Numbered from the stretch's first letter, positions 16,472-25,192 are shown. The stretch is DNA of 64,000 nt from Caloranaerobacter sp050286925 (GCF_050286925.1 NZ_JBFWFX010000001.1:310001-374000); one strand, 5' to 3'. Translations and numbers: made by a program. Notes: generated by a model from the sequence alone, not told the origin.

Positions 16472-16798
16472 TTAGGATTTTTGGTTTTTGAAAAGTTTCG
16501 AAATTTCTCCTAAAGCAAAATATAATGCAATTGCTATTAAAGTAATAAGCCCCATTTGATAGACTGCTCTTGAAATACATAATTCATATCTAACTACATT
16601 AAGTCCCATTGGTTTTTTATCTACAAGTTCCCATATAGGTACATATCTTAAGTCAAAAATATTATTTTGTCCCCAAACTGTACGAACCGGAACATGATAA
16701 ACTCCTACTTTGTATATTACTATTACATAAATTATTAACAATATTCTTTTAAGAATATTTACAATTTTATTTAACATATTCATAATTTTATCAAACAT
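16472..16798 (-). CDS. 108-residue small membrane protein, cassette 2
   Basis: Two hydrophobic segments bracket an extracytoplasmic stretch: about residues 17-32 (LLIIYVIVIYKVG) and 80-98 (GLITLIAIALYFAL). The middle carries NIFDLRYVPIWELV and a single Cys. The ATG at 16798 follows AAGGGGT; 16804 is also possible. It follows the secreted protein gene by 43 bases and is probably co-transcribed. Function unknown. Confidence 0.6.
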   Translation of the reverse strand: MFDKIMNMLNKIVNILKRILLIIYVIVIYKVGVYHVPVRTVWGQNNIFDLRYVPIWELVDKKPMGLNVVRYELCISRAVYQMGLITLIAIALYFALGEISKLFKNQKS

Positions 16799-16841
16799 AA
16801 TCATACCCCTTTTATAAAAACATAAAGAAATAGTTTAAATT

Positions 16842-17414
16842 TTAAGGTGCTTCAGTTTTATTATTCTTTTTTAGCATAGTATCACCAGTAGGTGTTTTAC
16901 TCTTCAACTCATAGTGATAATCATAATCAAAAGCTGTTCCTTGTTCATTTACTAAAGCTCCAATATAATAAGTGTATTTATATTTTTTATACAAGTCATA
17001 ATATTGAATATATTTTTCTGTTATTTCTAATTTAACTTTCCATTCAGTTACATATTCACCACTTTTAGATTTATACCATTCTCCGTCTCCTGATATTGAA
17101 ACATTTACTATTTTATAATCTATTTCTGTATCTATTCCTGCAGCTACTTTTCGCTTTGCTTCAGCAGCATTTTTAGCTATAACCCTTTTAGTCATATGAT
17201 AGGTTTCTGTTATCAACTTACTCGAATAGTTTCTTTTTGCAAGTTCCCATTTTGTTTCTGTATGTGTTCTATATGTATTTATCCAATATATATGTGACAT
17301 AGGTTTTACTTTTTCGTAACTTTGAGCAGAAGCAGAATTATTGATTGATACAAAAGTTAATACTAATATTAATAACATTAATAAAATCCGAAATTTATTA
17401 AATAATTTATTCAT
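16842..17414 (-). CDS. 190-residue secreted protein, cassette 2
   Basis: Residues 1-30 form a clear signal peptide (MNKLFNKFRILLMLLIL, then NNSASAQS). The mature part is rich in Tyr and Lys with a repetitive strand-like pattern (for example YIQYYDLYKKYKYTYYIG) and no Cys, suggesting a beta-rich exported protein. AAAGGAGG precedes the ATG by 7 bases. It is the first long gene after peptide cassette 2. No family recognised; it could be an antagonistic or surface protein but nothing shows that. Confidence 0.65.
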   Translation of the reverse strand: MNKLFNKFRILLMLLILVLTFVSINNSASAQSYEKVKPMSHIYWINTYRTHTETKWELAKRNYSSKLITETYHMTKRVIAKNAAEAKRKVAAGIDTEIDYKIVNVSISGDGEWYKSKSGEYVTEWKVKLEITEKYIQYYDLYKKYKYTYYIGALVNEQGTAFDYDYHYELKSKTPTGDTMLKKNNKTEAP

Positions 17415-17532
17415 TAAGCTTCCTCCTTTAATATTTTAGATATCTTTAATTAATTGAAAAAATTTTTAAATTATTGAATATGATATTTGAATATTGAAAT
17501 TCACGTATATTGCATCAAGTAGCCTATTAACT

Positions 17533-17604
17533 CTACCCAATATGCTTGGCAGCATTTATTTGAGTTAATAGGCTTTTTGGATTTGGTGCTCTTGGGTATA
17601 CCAT
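17533..17604 (-). CDS. 23-residue peptide 2, cassette copy 2
   Basis: ATG at 17604 follows AGGAGGTGAG. It starts MVYPRAPNPKSLLTQIN, the same length as the copy at 14424-14495. The stem AGCCTATTAACTC (17521-17533) with GAGTTAATAGGCT (17562-17574) overlaps its coding sequence. Confidence 0.5.
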   Translation of the reverse strand: MVYPRAPNPKSLLTQINAAKHIG

Positions 17605-17650
17605 AATCTCACCTCCTGTATCTAAATAAATATAATTATTACTAAACTTT

Positions 17651-17710
17651 TTACCCTCTCAATCCTCCATTGTCTTCATCAGCTAATTTTCTTATAGTTA
17701 GTATTTCCAT
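17651..17710 (-). CDS. 19-residue acidic peptide 1, cassette copy 2
   Basis: The frame gives MEILTIRKLADEDNGGLRG. Four residues differ from copy 1 and the ADED-x-GGLRG end is kept. The -10 box of its promoter ends at 17735, so the start at 17710 leaves about 18 bases of leader, which rules out a longer N-terminus. Confidence 0.45.
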   Translation of the reverse strand: MEILTIRKLADEDNGGLRG

Positions 17711-17734
17711 ATTCTTCTCTTCGTTCTTAACTTC

Positions 17735-17763
17735 ATTACAAACCATATTCTATTATTTGTCGA
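17735..17763 (-). promoter_or_regulatory. sigma-A promoter, cassette copy 2
   Basis: TCGACA and TGTAAT are 17 bases apart on the minus strand, at the same place as the promoters in copies 1 and 3. Confidence 0.6.
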
Positions 17764-17920
17764 TAATGTCTTTATAGTCCTTATATACCACTATTTACTA
17801 TTTAAACCTTTAAAAATTCAACTTGAAATATTTTTCTATTTGAAATGAGATACAGATTGATGGTTTTGTTGTATCCTTTTGTCTATTCTTTAATACGATA
17901 AGCTTTTTTCCTTTATTGAT

Positions 17921-18109
17921 TTAAGTATCTATCTTAAAGATAAATAACCTTTTATTATCAATATCTAGCAAAGCATAAATGAAATTTGTAGGTGTATCCC
18001 AAGGAGATTTCATTTTAATACAATAGTAGTAGTAACCTTTATTGACGTTTGCAGGAATTGGGTTTTCGATTTTATCAATTAATAATCCTCTCCTACAAAC
18101 TCCGTTCAC
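17921..18109 (-). CDS. 62-residue ORF behind the third promoter copy, possibly a gene remnant
   Basis: A GTG at 18109 lies at the position of the copy 1 ATG, but the peptide cassette is missing. The frame reads MNGVCRRGLLIDKIENP and ends ALLDIDNKRLFIFKIDT, resembling the C-terminus of a secreted beta protein rather than a whole protein. There is no good ribosome site for the GTG. I treat it as a doubtful or truncated gene. Confidence 0.35.
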   Translation of the reverse strand: MNGVCRRGLLIDKIENPIPANVNKGYYYYCIKMKSPWDTPTNFIYALLDIDNKRLFIFKIDT

Positions 18110-18262
18110 TTTTTGTTTATATTATTTGTTTTTTATTTAATTCCATCATAAATCATCTTCTATTATTTGTCAATAATGTTTTCATAGTCCTTACAAACTA
18201 TCATTTACTATTTCAACCTTTAGAAATTAAATTTGAAATATTTTTCTATTTGAAAGAAAATA
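18105..18262 (-). repeat. conserved upstream region, copy 3
   Basis: About 155 bp matches the promoter part of copies 1 and 2. It contains the best promoter of the three, TTGACA-N17-TATGAT (18145-18173). Confidence 0.8.
18145..18173 (-). promoter_or_regulatory. sigma-A promoter, cassette copy 3
   Basis: Minus-strand TTGACA (complement of 18168-18173) and TATGAT (complement of 18145-18150) with a 17-base spacer. Confidence 0.75.
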
Positions 18263-18269
18263 TTTTGTC

Positions 18270-18298
18270 TTGACACGAACATATGTTCGGTATATAAT
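18270..18298 (+). promoter_or_regulatory. consensus promoter with perfect LexA (SOS) box
   Basis: TTGACA (18270-18275) and TATAAT (18293-18298) have a 17-base spacer that contains CGAACATATGTTCG (18276-18289), a perfect match to the Gram-positive LexA operator CGAAC-N4-GTTCG. Bound LexA would block the promoter of the ComK-like gene and perhaps recD2. Confidence 0.9.
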
Positions 18299-18322
18299 TT
18301 TGATATGAAAGGGGTGGGAAAA

Positions 18323-18940
18323 ATGGATAACATTGAAAAATTGTTAAAAGATGAAATTATGGCTATAATGCCTATATATATTGATATGCACGGGAATTGT
18401 ACTAAGATAATAACCTTGAAAGCACAAGAAAATTATATCTTTAAGAGTATAAAGACTGTGCTTAAAAATATAGCTAAATTCTATACCCTTGATTTGATGG
18501 CTTCAAGAGAATACTATGGTAAAATTATAGGAATTTCTAATACAGTTCCTATTCCATTCGACAGCGAAAATATTTTTATACCATTAAAAGTTAGAAAACC
18601 TATATTTAAAAATGACGGCTCATTTGGATATTTTAACTTAAAATTTATAGACGATATAAAAGAAGAAAAAACTGGAGTATATATAATACTTGAAGGAAAT
18701 ATTAAAGTGAGAATTAATCAAACTTTAAAGACTGCATATAAACATATAAGGCATGGCGAAATAGTAAAAAGAGTATATGATAGAAAAACATATGGTTTAG
18801 TTAAGGAAAGTAATCACGATTTTTATATCGAATACAATAAACCAGCGACTAAAGGAGATATAGTTTTTCTGATGAATCAATTGATGGATATTTTAAGAAA
18901 GTTAGCAGATTATAAGAGACAAGGAACGAAAGAAATTTAA
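18323..18940 (+). CDS. ComK-like competence regulator
   Basis: The 205-residue protein resembles ComK along its middle: SREYYGKIIGISNTVPIPF followed by ENIFIPLKVRKP and GYFNLKFIDDI parallels the ComK pattern of Y-G-x-K, P-I-x-V-x-x, NQIFLFPT and W-I-x-x-x-H. The similarity is my reading, not a search. ATG 18323 has GGGGTGG upstream; the ATG at 18305 is at the predicted transcription start and cannot be used. The gene lies upstream of recD2 and comFC, consistent with a competence role, and is under a LexA box. Confidence 0.68.
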   Translation: MDNIEKLLKDEIMAIMPIYIDMHGNCTKIITLKAQENYIFKSIKTVLKNIAKFYTLDLMASREYYGKIIGISNTVPIPFDSENIFIPLKVRKPIFKNDGSFGYFNLKFIDDIKEEKTGVYIILEGNIKVRINQTLKTAYKHIRHGEIVKRVYDRKTYGLVKESNHDFYIEYNKPATKGDIVFLMNQLMDILRKLADYKRQGTKEI

Positions 18941-19055
18941 AATTTAAAATGGAAAATGTAAAATTAACTTAGCTATTCGTCATTCGTTTTTTGCTTTTCG
19001 TATGATGGAAAACAAAATATGAATGACGAATATCGAAAATCGAATAGCGAGACAC
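18936..19055. repeat. intergenic repeats between comK-like gene and recD2
   Basis: An AAATTTAAAATGGAAAATG family copy is followed by an inverted pair built from CTATTCGTCATTCG and CGAATAGCGA with ATGACGAAT inside. A related TTTGTCATTCGAAAAGC string occurs at 24239-24255. Confidence 0.55.
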
Positions 19056-19132
19056 TATACACCAATAATATACAAATGATATAATAAAAACAAAATCTTC
19101 AATTAAATAAATTAATTTCGGAGGGCAAAGTT

Positions 19133-21361
19133 TTGATTACTCTACAGGGAACTATTGAAGAGATAATTTATAAAAATGAATCAAATGGATATACTGTTGC
19201 CATATTAGAAACTGAAGATGATGTAGTAACTATAGTAGGCTATATGCCTGTAATAAATCTTGGTGAAACTATCAGGGTTCAAGGAAACTGGGTGTATCAT
19301 TCTAATTATGGACAGCAGTTTAAAGTGGATACTTATCAAGCAGTAGTTCCTGCTTCATTAAACGGAATAGAAAAGTATCTTTCATCTGGTCTAATACCTG
19401 GAATTGGACCTAAAATTGCGAAAAAAATTGTTGAAAAATTCGGATTTAATTCTATAGATATACTTCAATATAATCCAGATAGATTGCTAGAAATTGAGGG
19501 AATTGGTAAGAAAAAGGCTCAAAAAATTGCAGAGGCTTTTGCAGAGCAAAGAGAGATTAGAGACATTATGATTTTTCTACAGGAATATGGGATAAGTCCT
19601 ACATATGGAGTTAGAATATATAAAAAGTATGGAAACGAAACAATATCAAAAATAAAAGAAAACCCATACAGATTATCAGAGGATATTTTTGGTATAGGAT
19701 TTAAAATGGCAGATAAGATTGCAAGGAGTATGGGTGTAGATTTAAGGTCTAATTATAGAGTGTTTGCAGGTATAAAATTTACTTTGATGGAGTTCTCTTC
19801 TGAAGGGCATACATATGTACCAAAAGAGGAACTTGTAGATAAAACGCAGAGTTTGTTAGAGGTTGAAAGGGAACTTGTAGAGGATGGAATTACTGCTCTT
19901 GCACTTAAGCAGGAGATTCAGCTTGAAAATGTTGATAATGAAATTAGAGTTTACTATATGCCTTTTTATTATGCTGAGGCTAATGTAAGCAAGAAAATTA
20001 TAGAACTAGCTTTGACAGAATTAAAGGAGCTTAATATAGATGTAGAAGAAGAAATTAATAAATTAGAACAGGAAAGTTCTATAAAATTTGCTAAGAATCA
20101 GAAAGAAGCCATAAGACAAGCAATTTTTAATGGCGTTTTAGTTATAACGGGAGGTCCTGGTACTGGGAAAACGACTACAATAAATAGCATAATAAAATTG
20201 TTTGAGAATCAAGGATTGTCTGTAGTATTAGCAGCTCCAACTGGCAGAGCTGCGAAGAGAATGAGTGAAGCTACTTTAAGGGAAGCAAAAACTATACATA
20301 GACTATTAGAGTACAGTTTTGTAGATGATGAAATAGGAATGGCATTTGCACGAGATGAGGGTACTCCAATAGATTCAGATGTAGTAATTATAGATGAAGT
20401 TTCTATGGTAGACATACTTTTAATGAATAATTTACTTAAGGCAATAATGCCAGGTACTAGATTGATATTGGTAGGGGATGTTGACCAATTACCATCAGTT
20501 GGACCTGGCAATGTATTAAGAGATATAATAGATAGTAAGGTTGTAAAAGTGGTTAAATTAAATGAGATATTTAGACAGGCCCAAGAAAGTATGATTATAG
20601 TAAATGCCCACAGAATAAATAAAGGAGAAATGCCTTTTTTAAACGTAAAGGATAAAGATTTCTTTTTTATTAATAAGGATTCTAACAAAGAAGTAGTTGA
20701 TACTATAATAGAGCTTTGCAAAGAGAGGTTGCCTAAGTTCTATGGTTATGATCCTGTAAAAGATATTCAAGTTTTAACACCTATGAAAAAAGGAGATACT
20801 GGGGTAAATGCTTTAAATGAAAGACTTCAAGAAATTTTGAACCCTAGGCATAAACTTAAGAATGAAAAAAAAGTAGGAGAAAGTGTTTTTAGAGTTGGGG
20901 ACAAGGTCATGCAAATAAAAAATAACTATAGAATGAAGTGGGAAATTATAAAAGATGATGGTACAAATGAAGAAGGTGAAGGAGTATTCAATGGTGATTT
21001 TGGGTATGTATATGATATAGATGAAGAAGAAAGCGAAATGACTGTTTTATTTGATGATAATAAAAAGGTAGTTTATAGTTTTAGTCAGTTAGATGAATTA
21101 AAATTAGCATATGCGATAACAATTCATAAAAGTCAGGGAAGTGAGTTTCCAGTAGTTGTAATGCCTATATGTTGGGGGCCGCCAATGCTTCTGACAAGAA
21201 ATCTATTATATACTGCAATTACTAGGGCAAAAGAGTTAGTTGTACTTGTAGGTAATAAGAGGTTTCTATATATGATGATAAATAATAATAGGATTACAAA
21301 AAGATATTCAGGGCTTAATAAAAGATTGCATAAAGTTTTAGAATTTATACAAAAAGGGTAA
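19133..21361 (+). CDS. recD2: RecD2-type ATP-dependent DNA helicase
   Basis: The 742-residue SF1B helicase has an N-terminal OB-like region, tandem helix-hairpin-helix motifs (IPGIGPKIAKKI, EGIGKKKAQKI, FGIGFKMADKI), Walker A GGPGTGKTTT (about residue 340), Walker B VVIIDEVSMVD, and the C-terminal AITIHKSQGSEF and YTAITRAKE motifs. Full-length. The start is TTG at 19133 with GGAGGG about 9 bases upstream. RecD2 acts in replication-fork and DNA repair, fitting a nearby SOS promoter. It is followed by comFC after 30 bases. Confidence 0.95.
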   Translation: MITLQGTIEEIIYKNESNGYTVAILETEDDVVTIVGYMPVINLGETIRVQGNWVYHSNYGQQFKVDTYQAVVPASLNGIEKYLSSGLIPGIGPKIAKKIVEKFGFNSIDILQYNPDRLLEIEGIGKKKAQKIAEAFAEQREIRDIMIFLQEYGISPTYGVRIYKKYGNETISKIKENPYRLSEDIFGIGFKMADKIARSMGVDLRSNYRVFAGIKFTLMEFSSEGHTYVPKEELVDKTQSLLEVERELVEDGITALALKQEIQLENVDNEIRVYYMPFYYAEANVSKKIIELALTELKELNIDVEEEINKLEQESSIKFAKNQKEAIRQAIFNGVLVITGGPGTGKTTTINSIIKLFENQGLSVVLAAPTGRAAKRMSEATLREAKTIHRLLEYSFVDDEIGMAFARDEGTPIDSDVVIIDEVSMVDILLMNNLLKAIMPGTRLILVGDVDQLPSVGPGNVLRDIIDSKVVKVVKLNEIFRQAQESMIIVNAHRINKGEMPFLNVKDKDFFFINKDSNKEVVDTIIELCKERLPKFYGYDPVKDIQVLTPMKKGDTGVNALNERLQEILNPRHKLKNEKKVGESVFRVGDKVMQIKNNYRMKWEIIKDDGTNEEGEGVFNGDFGYVYDIDEEESEMTVLFDDNKKVVYSFSQLDELKLAYAITIHKSQGSEFPVVVMPICWGPPMLLTRNLLYTAITRAKELVVLVGNKRFLYMMINNNRITKRYSGLNKRLHKVLEFIQKG

Positions 21362-21391
21362 ATCCAACTCATTTATGAGGAGAAAATTCTA

Positions 21392-22090
21392 ATGAGTAAA
21401 TTTGAAAGCCTTTTTAATGCATTTTTAGAGCTTATCTATCCTGAAAAAGGCATATGTTTTATTTGTGAAAAACATGATGAAACTGTTGATGAAGGACATA
21501 TATGTAAAAAATGTTTTGATGAACTTATTTTTGTAAAAGGCAATATATGCGCTATTTGTGATAAGCCATTAGAACTTGGATATTTGCCAGATAGATGCCC
21601 TGACTGTATTAAGTTTAAACGTTATTTTGAGAAGGTAATATCACCATTAGAATATACAGGACTTGTAAAGGAAGTTATATACAAATATAAATATGGCAGG
21701 AAAGCATATATGTATAAAGCTTTAGGACCAATTTTAGTACAAGCCTTTAAAGAAAGTGATATAAAAGATATAGATATTATTGTACCAGTTCCACTTCACA
21801 AATCTAAAATAGCGTATAGAGGATTTAATCAATCTGAACTTTTATGTCGATATATATCTAAAACATTGAAGATACCGTTAGATACAAAAAATTTCAAGAG
21901 AATAAAAAAGACAGAAATACAAAATAAACTTGATAAAATAGAGAGAATTAGAAATGTAAAGGGTGCATTTAAGGTTGTAAATAATCATGCTTTTAAAAGC
22001 AAAAATATACTTTTAGTTGATGACATTTATACTACAGGTGCTACAGCTTCAGTAGTTAATACCATTGCTGCTACTGATGCAGCATTTTGA
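21392..22090 (+). CDS. comFC: ComFC phosphoribosyltransferase-like protein, 3' end chimeric
   Basis: ComF proteins help internalise transforming DNA. Four CxxC units (CFICEKHDE, CKKC, CAICDKPL, CPDC) form the N-terminal zinc ribbon, and the PRTase signature LLVDDIYTTGAT is at residues 207-218. After GAT the protein should run about 25-30 residues more, with ACSKVL-type sequence; instead it reads ASVVNTIAATDAAF and stops inside the antisense of groEL. The 3' end is therefore probably lost at a junction near 22040-22046. Confidence 0.85.
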   Translation: MSKFESLFNAFLELIYPEKGICFICEKHDETVDEGHICKKCFDELIFVKGNICAICDKPLELGYLPDRCPDCIKFKRYFEKVISPLEYTGLVKEVIYKYKYGRKAYMYKALGPILVQAFKESDIKDIDIIVPVPLHKSKIAYRGFNQSELLCRYISKTLKIPLDTKNFKRIKKTEIQNKLDKIERIRNVKGAFKVVNNHAFKSKNILLVDDIYTTGATASVVNTIAATDAAF

Positions 22091-23598
22091 AGAGCTGATC
22101 TTGTAACTTTAGTTGGGTCTACTATACCAGCTTCGATCATATTTACATATCTTTCATTTAATGCGTCAAATCCTATACCTTTTTCGCTTGATTTAACTTT
22201 TTCAACTATAACTGAACCTTCTAAACCAGCGTTTGCTGCGATTTGTCTTACTGGTTCTTCTAAAGCTCTTCTTATTATATTTATACCTGTCTTAACATCT
22301 CCTGTTTCAGTTTCAAGTACTTTTTCAACTGCAGGAATTACATTGATTAATGCAGTTCCACCACCAGGAACTATACCTTCTTCAACTGCTGCTCTTGTTG
22401 CAGCTAAAGCATCTTCTATTCTTAATTTCTTCTCTTTTAATTCAGTTTCAGTAGCTGCACCAACTTGGATAACAGCAACTCCACCTGATAATTTAGCTAA
22501 TCTTTCTTGTAATTTTTCTCTATCAAAATCTGAAGTTGTTTCTTCAATTTGAAGCTTAATTTGCTTAATTCTATCTTTAATAGCCTCTTCTGAACCTGCT
22601 CCACCTACAATTGTAGTATTTTCTTTATCAACTTTTACTCTGCTAGCTCTACCTAACATTTCAATTGTAACTTCTTTTAAGTTATATCCTAATTCTTCTG
22701 AAATAACTTCTCCACCTGTTAAGATAGCAATATCTCTTAACATTTCTTTTCTTCTATCACCAAATCCTGGAGCTTTAACAGCTACACAAGTGAATGTACC
22801 TCTTAATTTGTTAACAACTAATGTAGCTAAAGCTTCTCCTTCTACATCTTCTGCTATTATTAATAACTGTTTTCCTTGTTGTACTATTTGCTCTAAAATT
22901 GGTAATAAATCTTGTACATTTGATATCTTTTTATCTGTAATTAAGATATATGGATCATCTAATACAGCTTCCATTTTTTCTGCATCAGTTACCATGTATG
23001 GTGATAAATATCCTCTATCAAATTGCATACCTTCAACTACTTCTAATGTAGTTCCCATTGATTTTGATTCTTCAACTGTAATAACACCGTCTTTACCTAC
23101 TTTTTCCATAGCTTCAGCGATTAAGTTTCCGATTTCTTCGTCAGCTGCTGAAATTGAAGCAACTTGAGCTATAGCTTCTTTGCTTTCAACAGGTTTTGAT
23201 AAAGCTTTAAGTTCTTCTACTGCAGCATCTACTGCTTTTTGGATACCTTTCTTAATTAACATTGGGTTAGCACCAGCAGCTACATTTTTTAATCCTTCTC
23301 TTATAATTGCTTGAGCTAATAATGTAGCTGTTGTAGTACCGTCTCCAGCAACATCGTTAGTTTTTGTAGCAACTTCTTTTACTAATTGAGCTCCCATGTT
23401 TTCATATGGGTCTTTTAACTCAATTTCACGAGCTATTGTAACACCATCATTTGTGATAAGTGGTGAACCAAATTTTTTATCTAAAACAACGTTTCTTCCT
23501 TTTGGTCCTAAAGTCACTTTAACAGTATCAGCTAATTTGTTTATACCTCTTTCCATTGCACGACGAGCTTCTTCGCCAAATTTTATTTCCTTAGCCAT
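22027..23598 (-). CDS. groEL: GroEL (Hsp60) chaperonin, C-terminally truncated
   Basis: GroEL folds proteins in a double-ring ATPase. The sequence is classical (VTLGPKGRN, NDGVTIAREIEL, DGTTTATLLAQ, GGGTALI). It should end with a TTEAVV-ADIPEK region and a Gly/Met-rich tail; here it ends TTEAVAPVV and stops, missing about 20 residues. The last codons are the complement of comFC. It has a TTAGGAGG-like site and follows groES by 93 bases, CIRCE-controlled. The tail is not essential for folding in E. coli, so the truncated form might work. Confidence 0.95.
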   Translation of the reverse strand: MAKEIKFGEEARRAMERGINKLADTVKVTLGPKGRNVVLDKKFGSPLITNDGVTIAREIELKDPYENMGAQLVKEVATKTNDVAGDGTTTATLLAQAIIREGLKNVAAGANPMLIKKGIQKAVDAAVEELKALSKPVESKEAIAQVASISAADEEIGNLIAEAMEKVGKDGVITVEESKSMGTTLEVVEGMQFDRGYLSPYMVTDAEKMEAVLDDPYILITDKKISNVQDLLPILEQIVQQGKQLLIIAEDVEGEALATLVVNKLRGTFTCVAVKAPGFGDRRKEMLRDIAILTGGEVISEELGYNLKEVTIEMLGRASRVKVDKENTTIVGGAGSEEAIKDRIKQIKLQIEETTSDFDREKLQERLAKLSGGVAVIQVGAATETELKEKKLRIEDALAATRAAVEEGIVPGGGTALINVIPAVEKVLETETGDVKTGINIIRRALEEPVRQIAANAGLEGSVIVEKVKSSEKGIGFDALNERYVNMIEAGIVDPTKVTRSALQNAASVAAMVLTTEAVAPVV

Positions 23599-23691
23599 CT
23601 TAAATTACCTCCTTTTTATATATTTAAACTAAACATCATATCTCTAAAATACAGTACATAGTACCCAGTACCTAATACCTAATATAAGTAC

Positions 23692-23973
23692 CTATTCAAC
23701 TACTGCTAAAATATCAGTTAATTTTAAGATAGTGTACTCTTCTCCATCTACTTTTACTTCTGTACCAGCATATTTTGAGAATATTACTTTGTCTCCTACT
23801 TTTAATTCTTCTTTTTTCTTCTCATCGTTAGTAATTCCAGGACCTACAGCTATTACTTCTGCCATTTGAGGCTGCTCTTTAGCTGAACTTGGCAATACAA
23901 TACCGCTTTTAGTCTTTTCTTCAACCTCGATTTTCTTAATAACTACTCTGTCGCCTAATGGTTTAATTTTCAT
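23692..23973 (-). CDS. groES: GroES (Hsp10) co-chaperonin
   Basis: The 93-residue lid protein starts MKIKPLGDRVVIKK and contains the mobile loop region EEKTKSGIVLPSSAKEQPQ. An in-frame ATG at 24033 lies inside the CIRCE region; ATG 23973 with AAGGAGGG 8 bases upstream is the start. It is first in the groES-groEL operon. Confidence 0.97.
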   Translation of the reverse strand: MKIKPLGDRVVIKKIEVEEKTKSGIVLPSSAKEQPQMAEVIAVGPGITNDEKKKEELKVGDKVIFSKYAGTEVKVDGEEYTILKLTDILAVVE

Positions 23974-24026
23974 CTTATAACCCTCCTTATCATAATTTAT
24001 ATTAAATGATATTGCTTTCCCGATTG

Positions 24027-24053
24027 TTAGCACTCGCCAACATTGAGTGCTAA
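24027..24053 (-). promoter_or_regulatory. CIRCE element (HrcA operator)
   Basis: Perfect 9-bp inverted repeats TTAGCACTC and GAGTGCTAA with a 9-base spacer. HrcA, not in the window, would repress groESL until heat stress. Confidence 0.98.
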
Positions 24054-24066
24054 TGCTTACAAGTAT

Positions 24067-24095
24067 ATGTTATAAAATAGCTTTTATGTAGGCAA
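24067..24095 (-). promoter_or_regulatory. sigma-A promoter of groESL
   Basis: On the minus strand TTGCCT (complement of 24090-24095) and TAACAT (complement of 24067-24072) are 17 bases apart, just upstream of CIRCE. Confidence 0.72.
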
Positions 24096-24228
24096 ACACT
24101 TTCAATATCTATTTTTCCGGATTACATACGATTATATTGATTTATTTTAATATTTATTCTATTTTCTTTATTTTACGTTTATTTACTACATAAATCGCCA
24201 GTTACCAGAGAAAAGGAACAAATCACCA

Positions 24229-24302
24229 TATTCGTCGTTTGTCATTCGAAAAGCAAATAGTCAAAATAATTTTACATTTTCCATTTTAAATTTTACTTTT
24301 TT
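24229..24302. repeat. dispersed intergenic repeats upstream of groESL
   Basis: A TTTGTCATTCGAAAAGCAAAT segment related to 18975-19000 is followed by an ATTTTACATTTTCCATTTT family copy. Confidence 0.5.
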
Positions 24303-24313
24303 TAATCCAATCC

Positions 24314-25192
24314 CTAATCCCTTGTACCAATCCCATTCTCTCTTGCATAATAAAATAGATACTGCTGTGCAAAACCCGCATATTTACCAAATTTATCTTG
24401 TGCGTATTTTTGTATATCTTTAAGTTTAGTATCTTTTTTAAGATAAAAATACTCCATTACCCTCTTTACCCAAACATCTATCGGAAAAGCATCATACTTC
24501 TCCATAGAGAATAACATTATACAATCAGCAACCTTAGGTCCTACACCTGCAAATAACATCAATTCTTTTTTTGCCTCTTCTGTAGTCAAATTTTTCAACC
24601 TGTAAATGTCCATTTGTTTACTTGAAACAATCGCGGCAGCATTAAATATATATTTAGCTCTGAATCCTGTTTTACAATCTTTTATATCATCTACTGTCAG
24701 TTTGCTAAGAGTATCTGCTTTAGGAAAACTATAATATTTCTTTCCATTATATTCGCCAACAAACTCTCCATATTTTTGGCTTAAATTTTCTATAGCTCTT
24801 TTTATCATCGGTATTCTATTATTAGCCGAAATAATAAATGATATTAAAATTTCCCAAACATCCTGTTTTAATATCCTTATACCATAGCCATATTCTACAG
24901 CTTTTTTTAAAATTATATCCTTTGAAAGCTCTCTTTTTATTTTGCTATAATCCCTACCTAAATCAAAATATTCAAACCAAATATCATTAAATTCTTTTAG
25001 ATTAGTATTAGAAAAAACTATCATCCCGTTTTCTTTTTTTACGTTTATGACTTTTCCATATGCTACACCTGTATAACTACCATCATCTTCTTTATTCCAT
25101 CTAAAACACTGTCCACATTCGAATATATGCTCAGGTTCAAAATCTTCTAGCTCTTCAATAATAACTTTATCTCCATCTTCGACTACTTTCAA
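24314..25192 (-). CDS. 8-oxoguanine DNA glycosylase (OGG1 family)
   Basis: The protein is a bifunctional glycosylase/lyase of the HhH-GPD superfamily. The N-terminal OGG_N domain (FECGQCFRWNKEDDGSY), the helix-hairpin-helix LFAGVGPKVADCIML and the catalytic Asp in FPIDVWVKRVM are visible; the catalytic Lys is probably in CKTGFRAKYI. At 292 residues the length matches Clostridial Ogg. It would remove oxidised guanine. Single gene between repeat DNA and the gdh terminator. Confidence 0.9.
   Translation of the reverse strand: MKVVEDGDKVIIEELEDFEPEHIFECGQCFRWNKEDDGSYTGVAYGKVINVKKENGMIVFSNTNLKEFNDIWFEYFDLGRDYSKIKRELSKDIILKKAVEYGYGIRILKQDVWEILISFIISANNRIPMIKRAIENLSQKYGEFVGEYNGKKYYSFPKADTLSKLTVDDIKDCKTGFRAKYIFNAAAIVSSKQMDIYRLKNLTTEEAKKELMLFAGVGPKVADCIMLFSMEKYDAFPIDVWVKRVMEYFYLKKDTKLKDIQKYAQDKFGKYAGFAQQYLFYYARENGIGTRD

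Larger units (their letters stand above)
17513..17850 (-). repeat. peptide/promoter cassette, copy 2
   Basis: Full-length relative of 14398-14766 with the same order: promoter, peptide 1, peptide 2, hairpin. It lacks about 25 bp of leader between promoter and peptide 1. Confidence 0.8.

Noticed and set aside
18049..18273. 74-residue plus-strand ORF
   Set aside because: It overlaps the conserved promoter copy 3 on the other strand and has no ribosome site.
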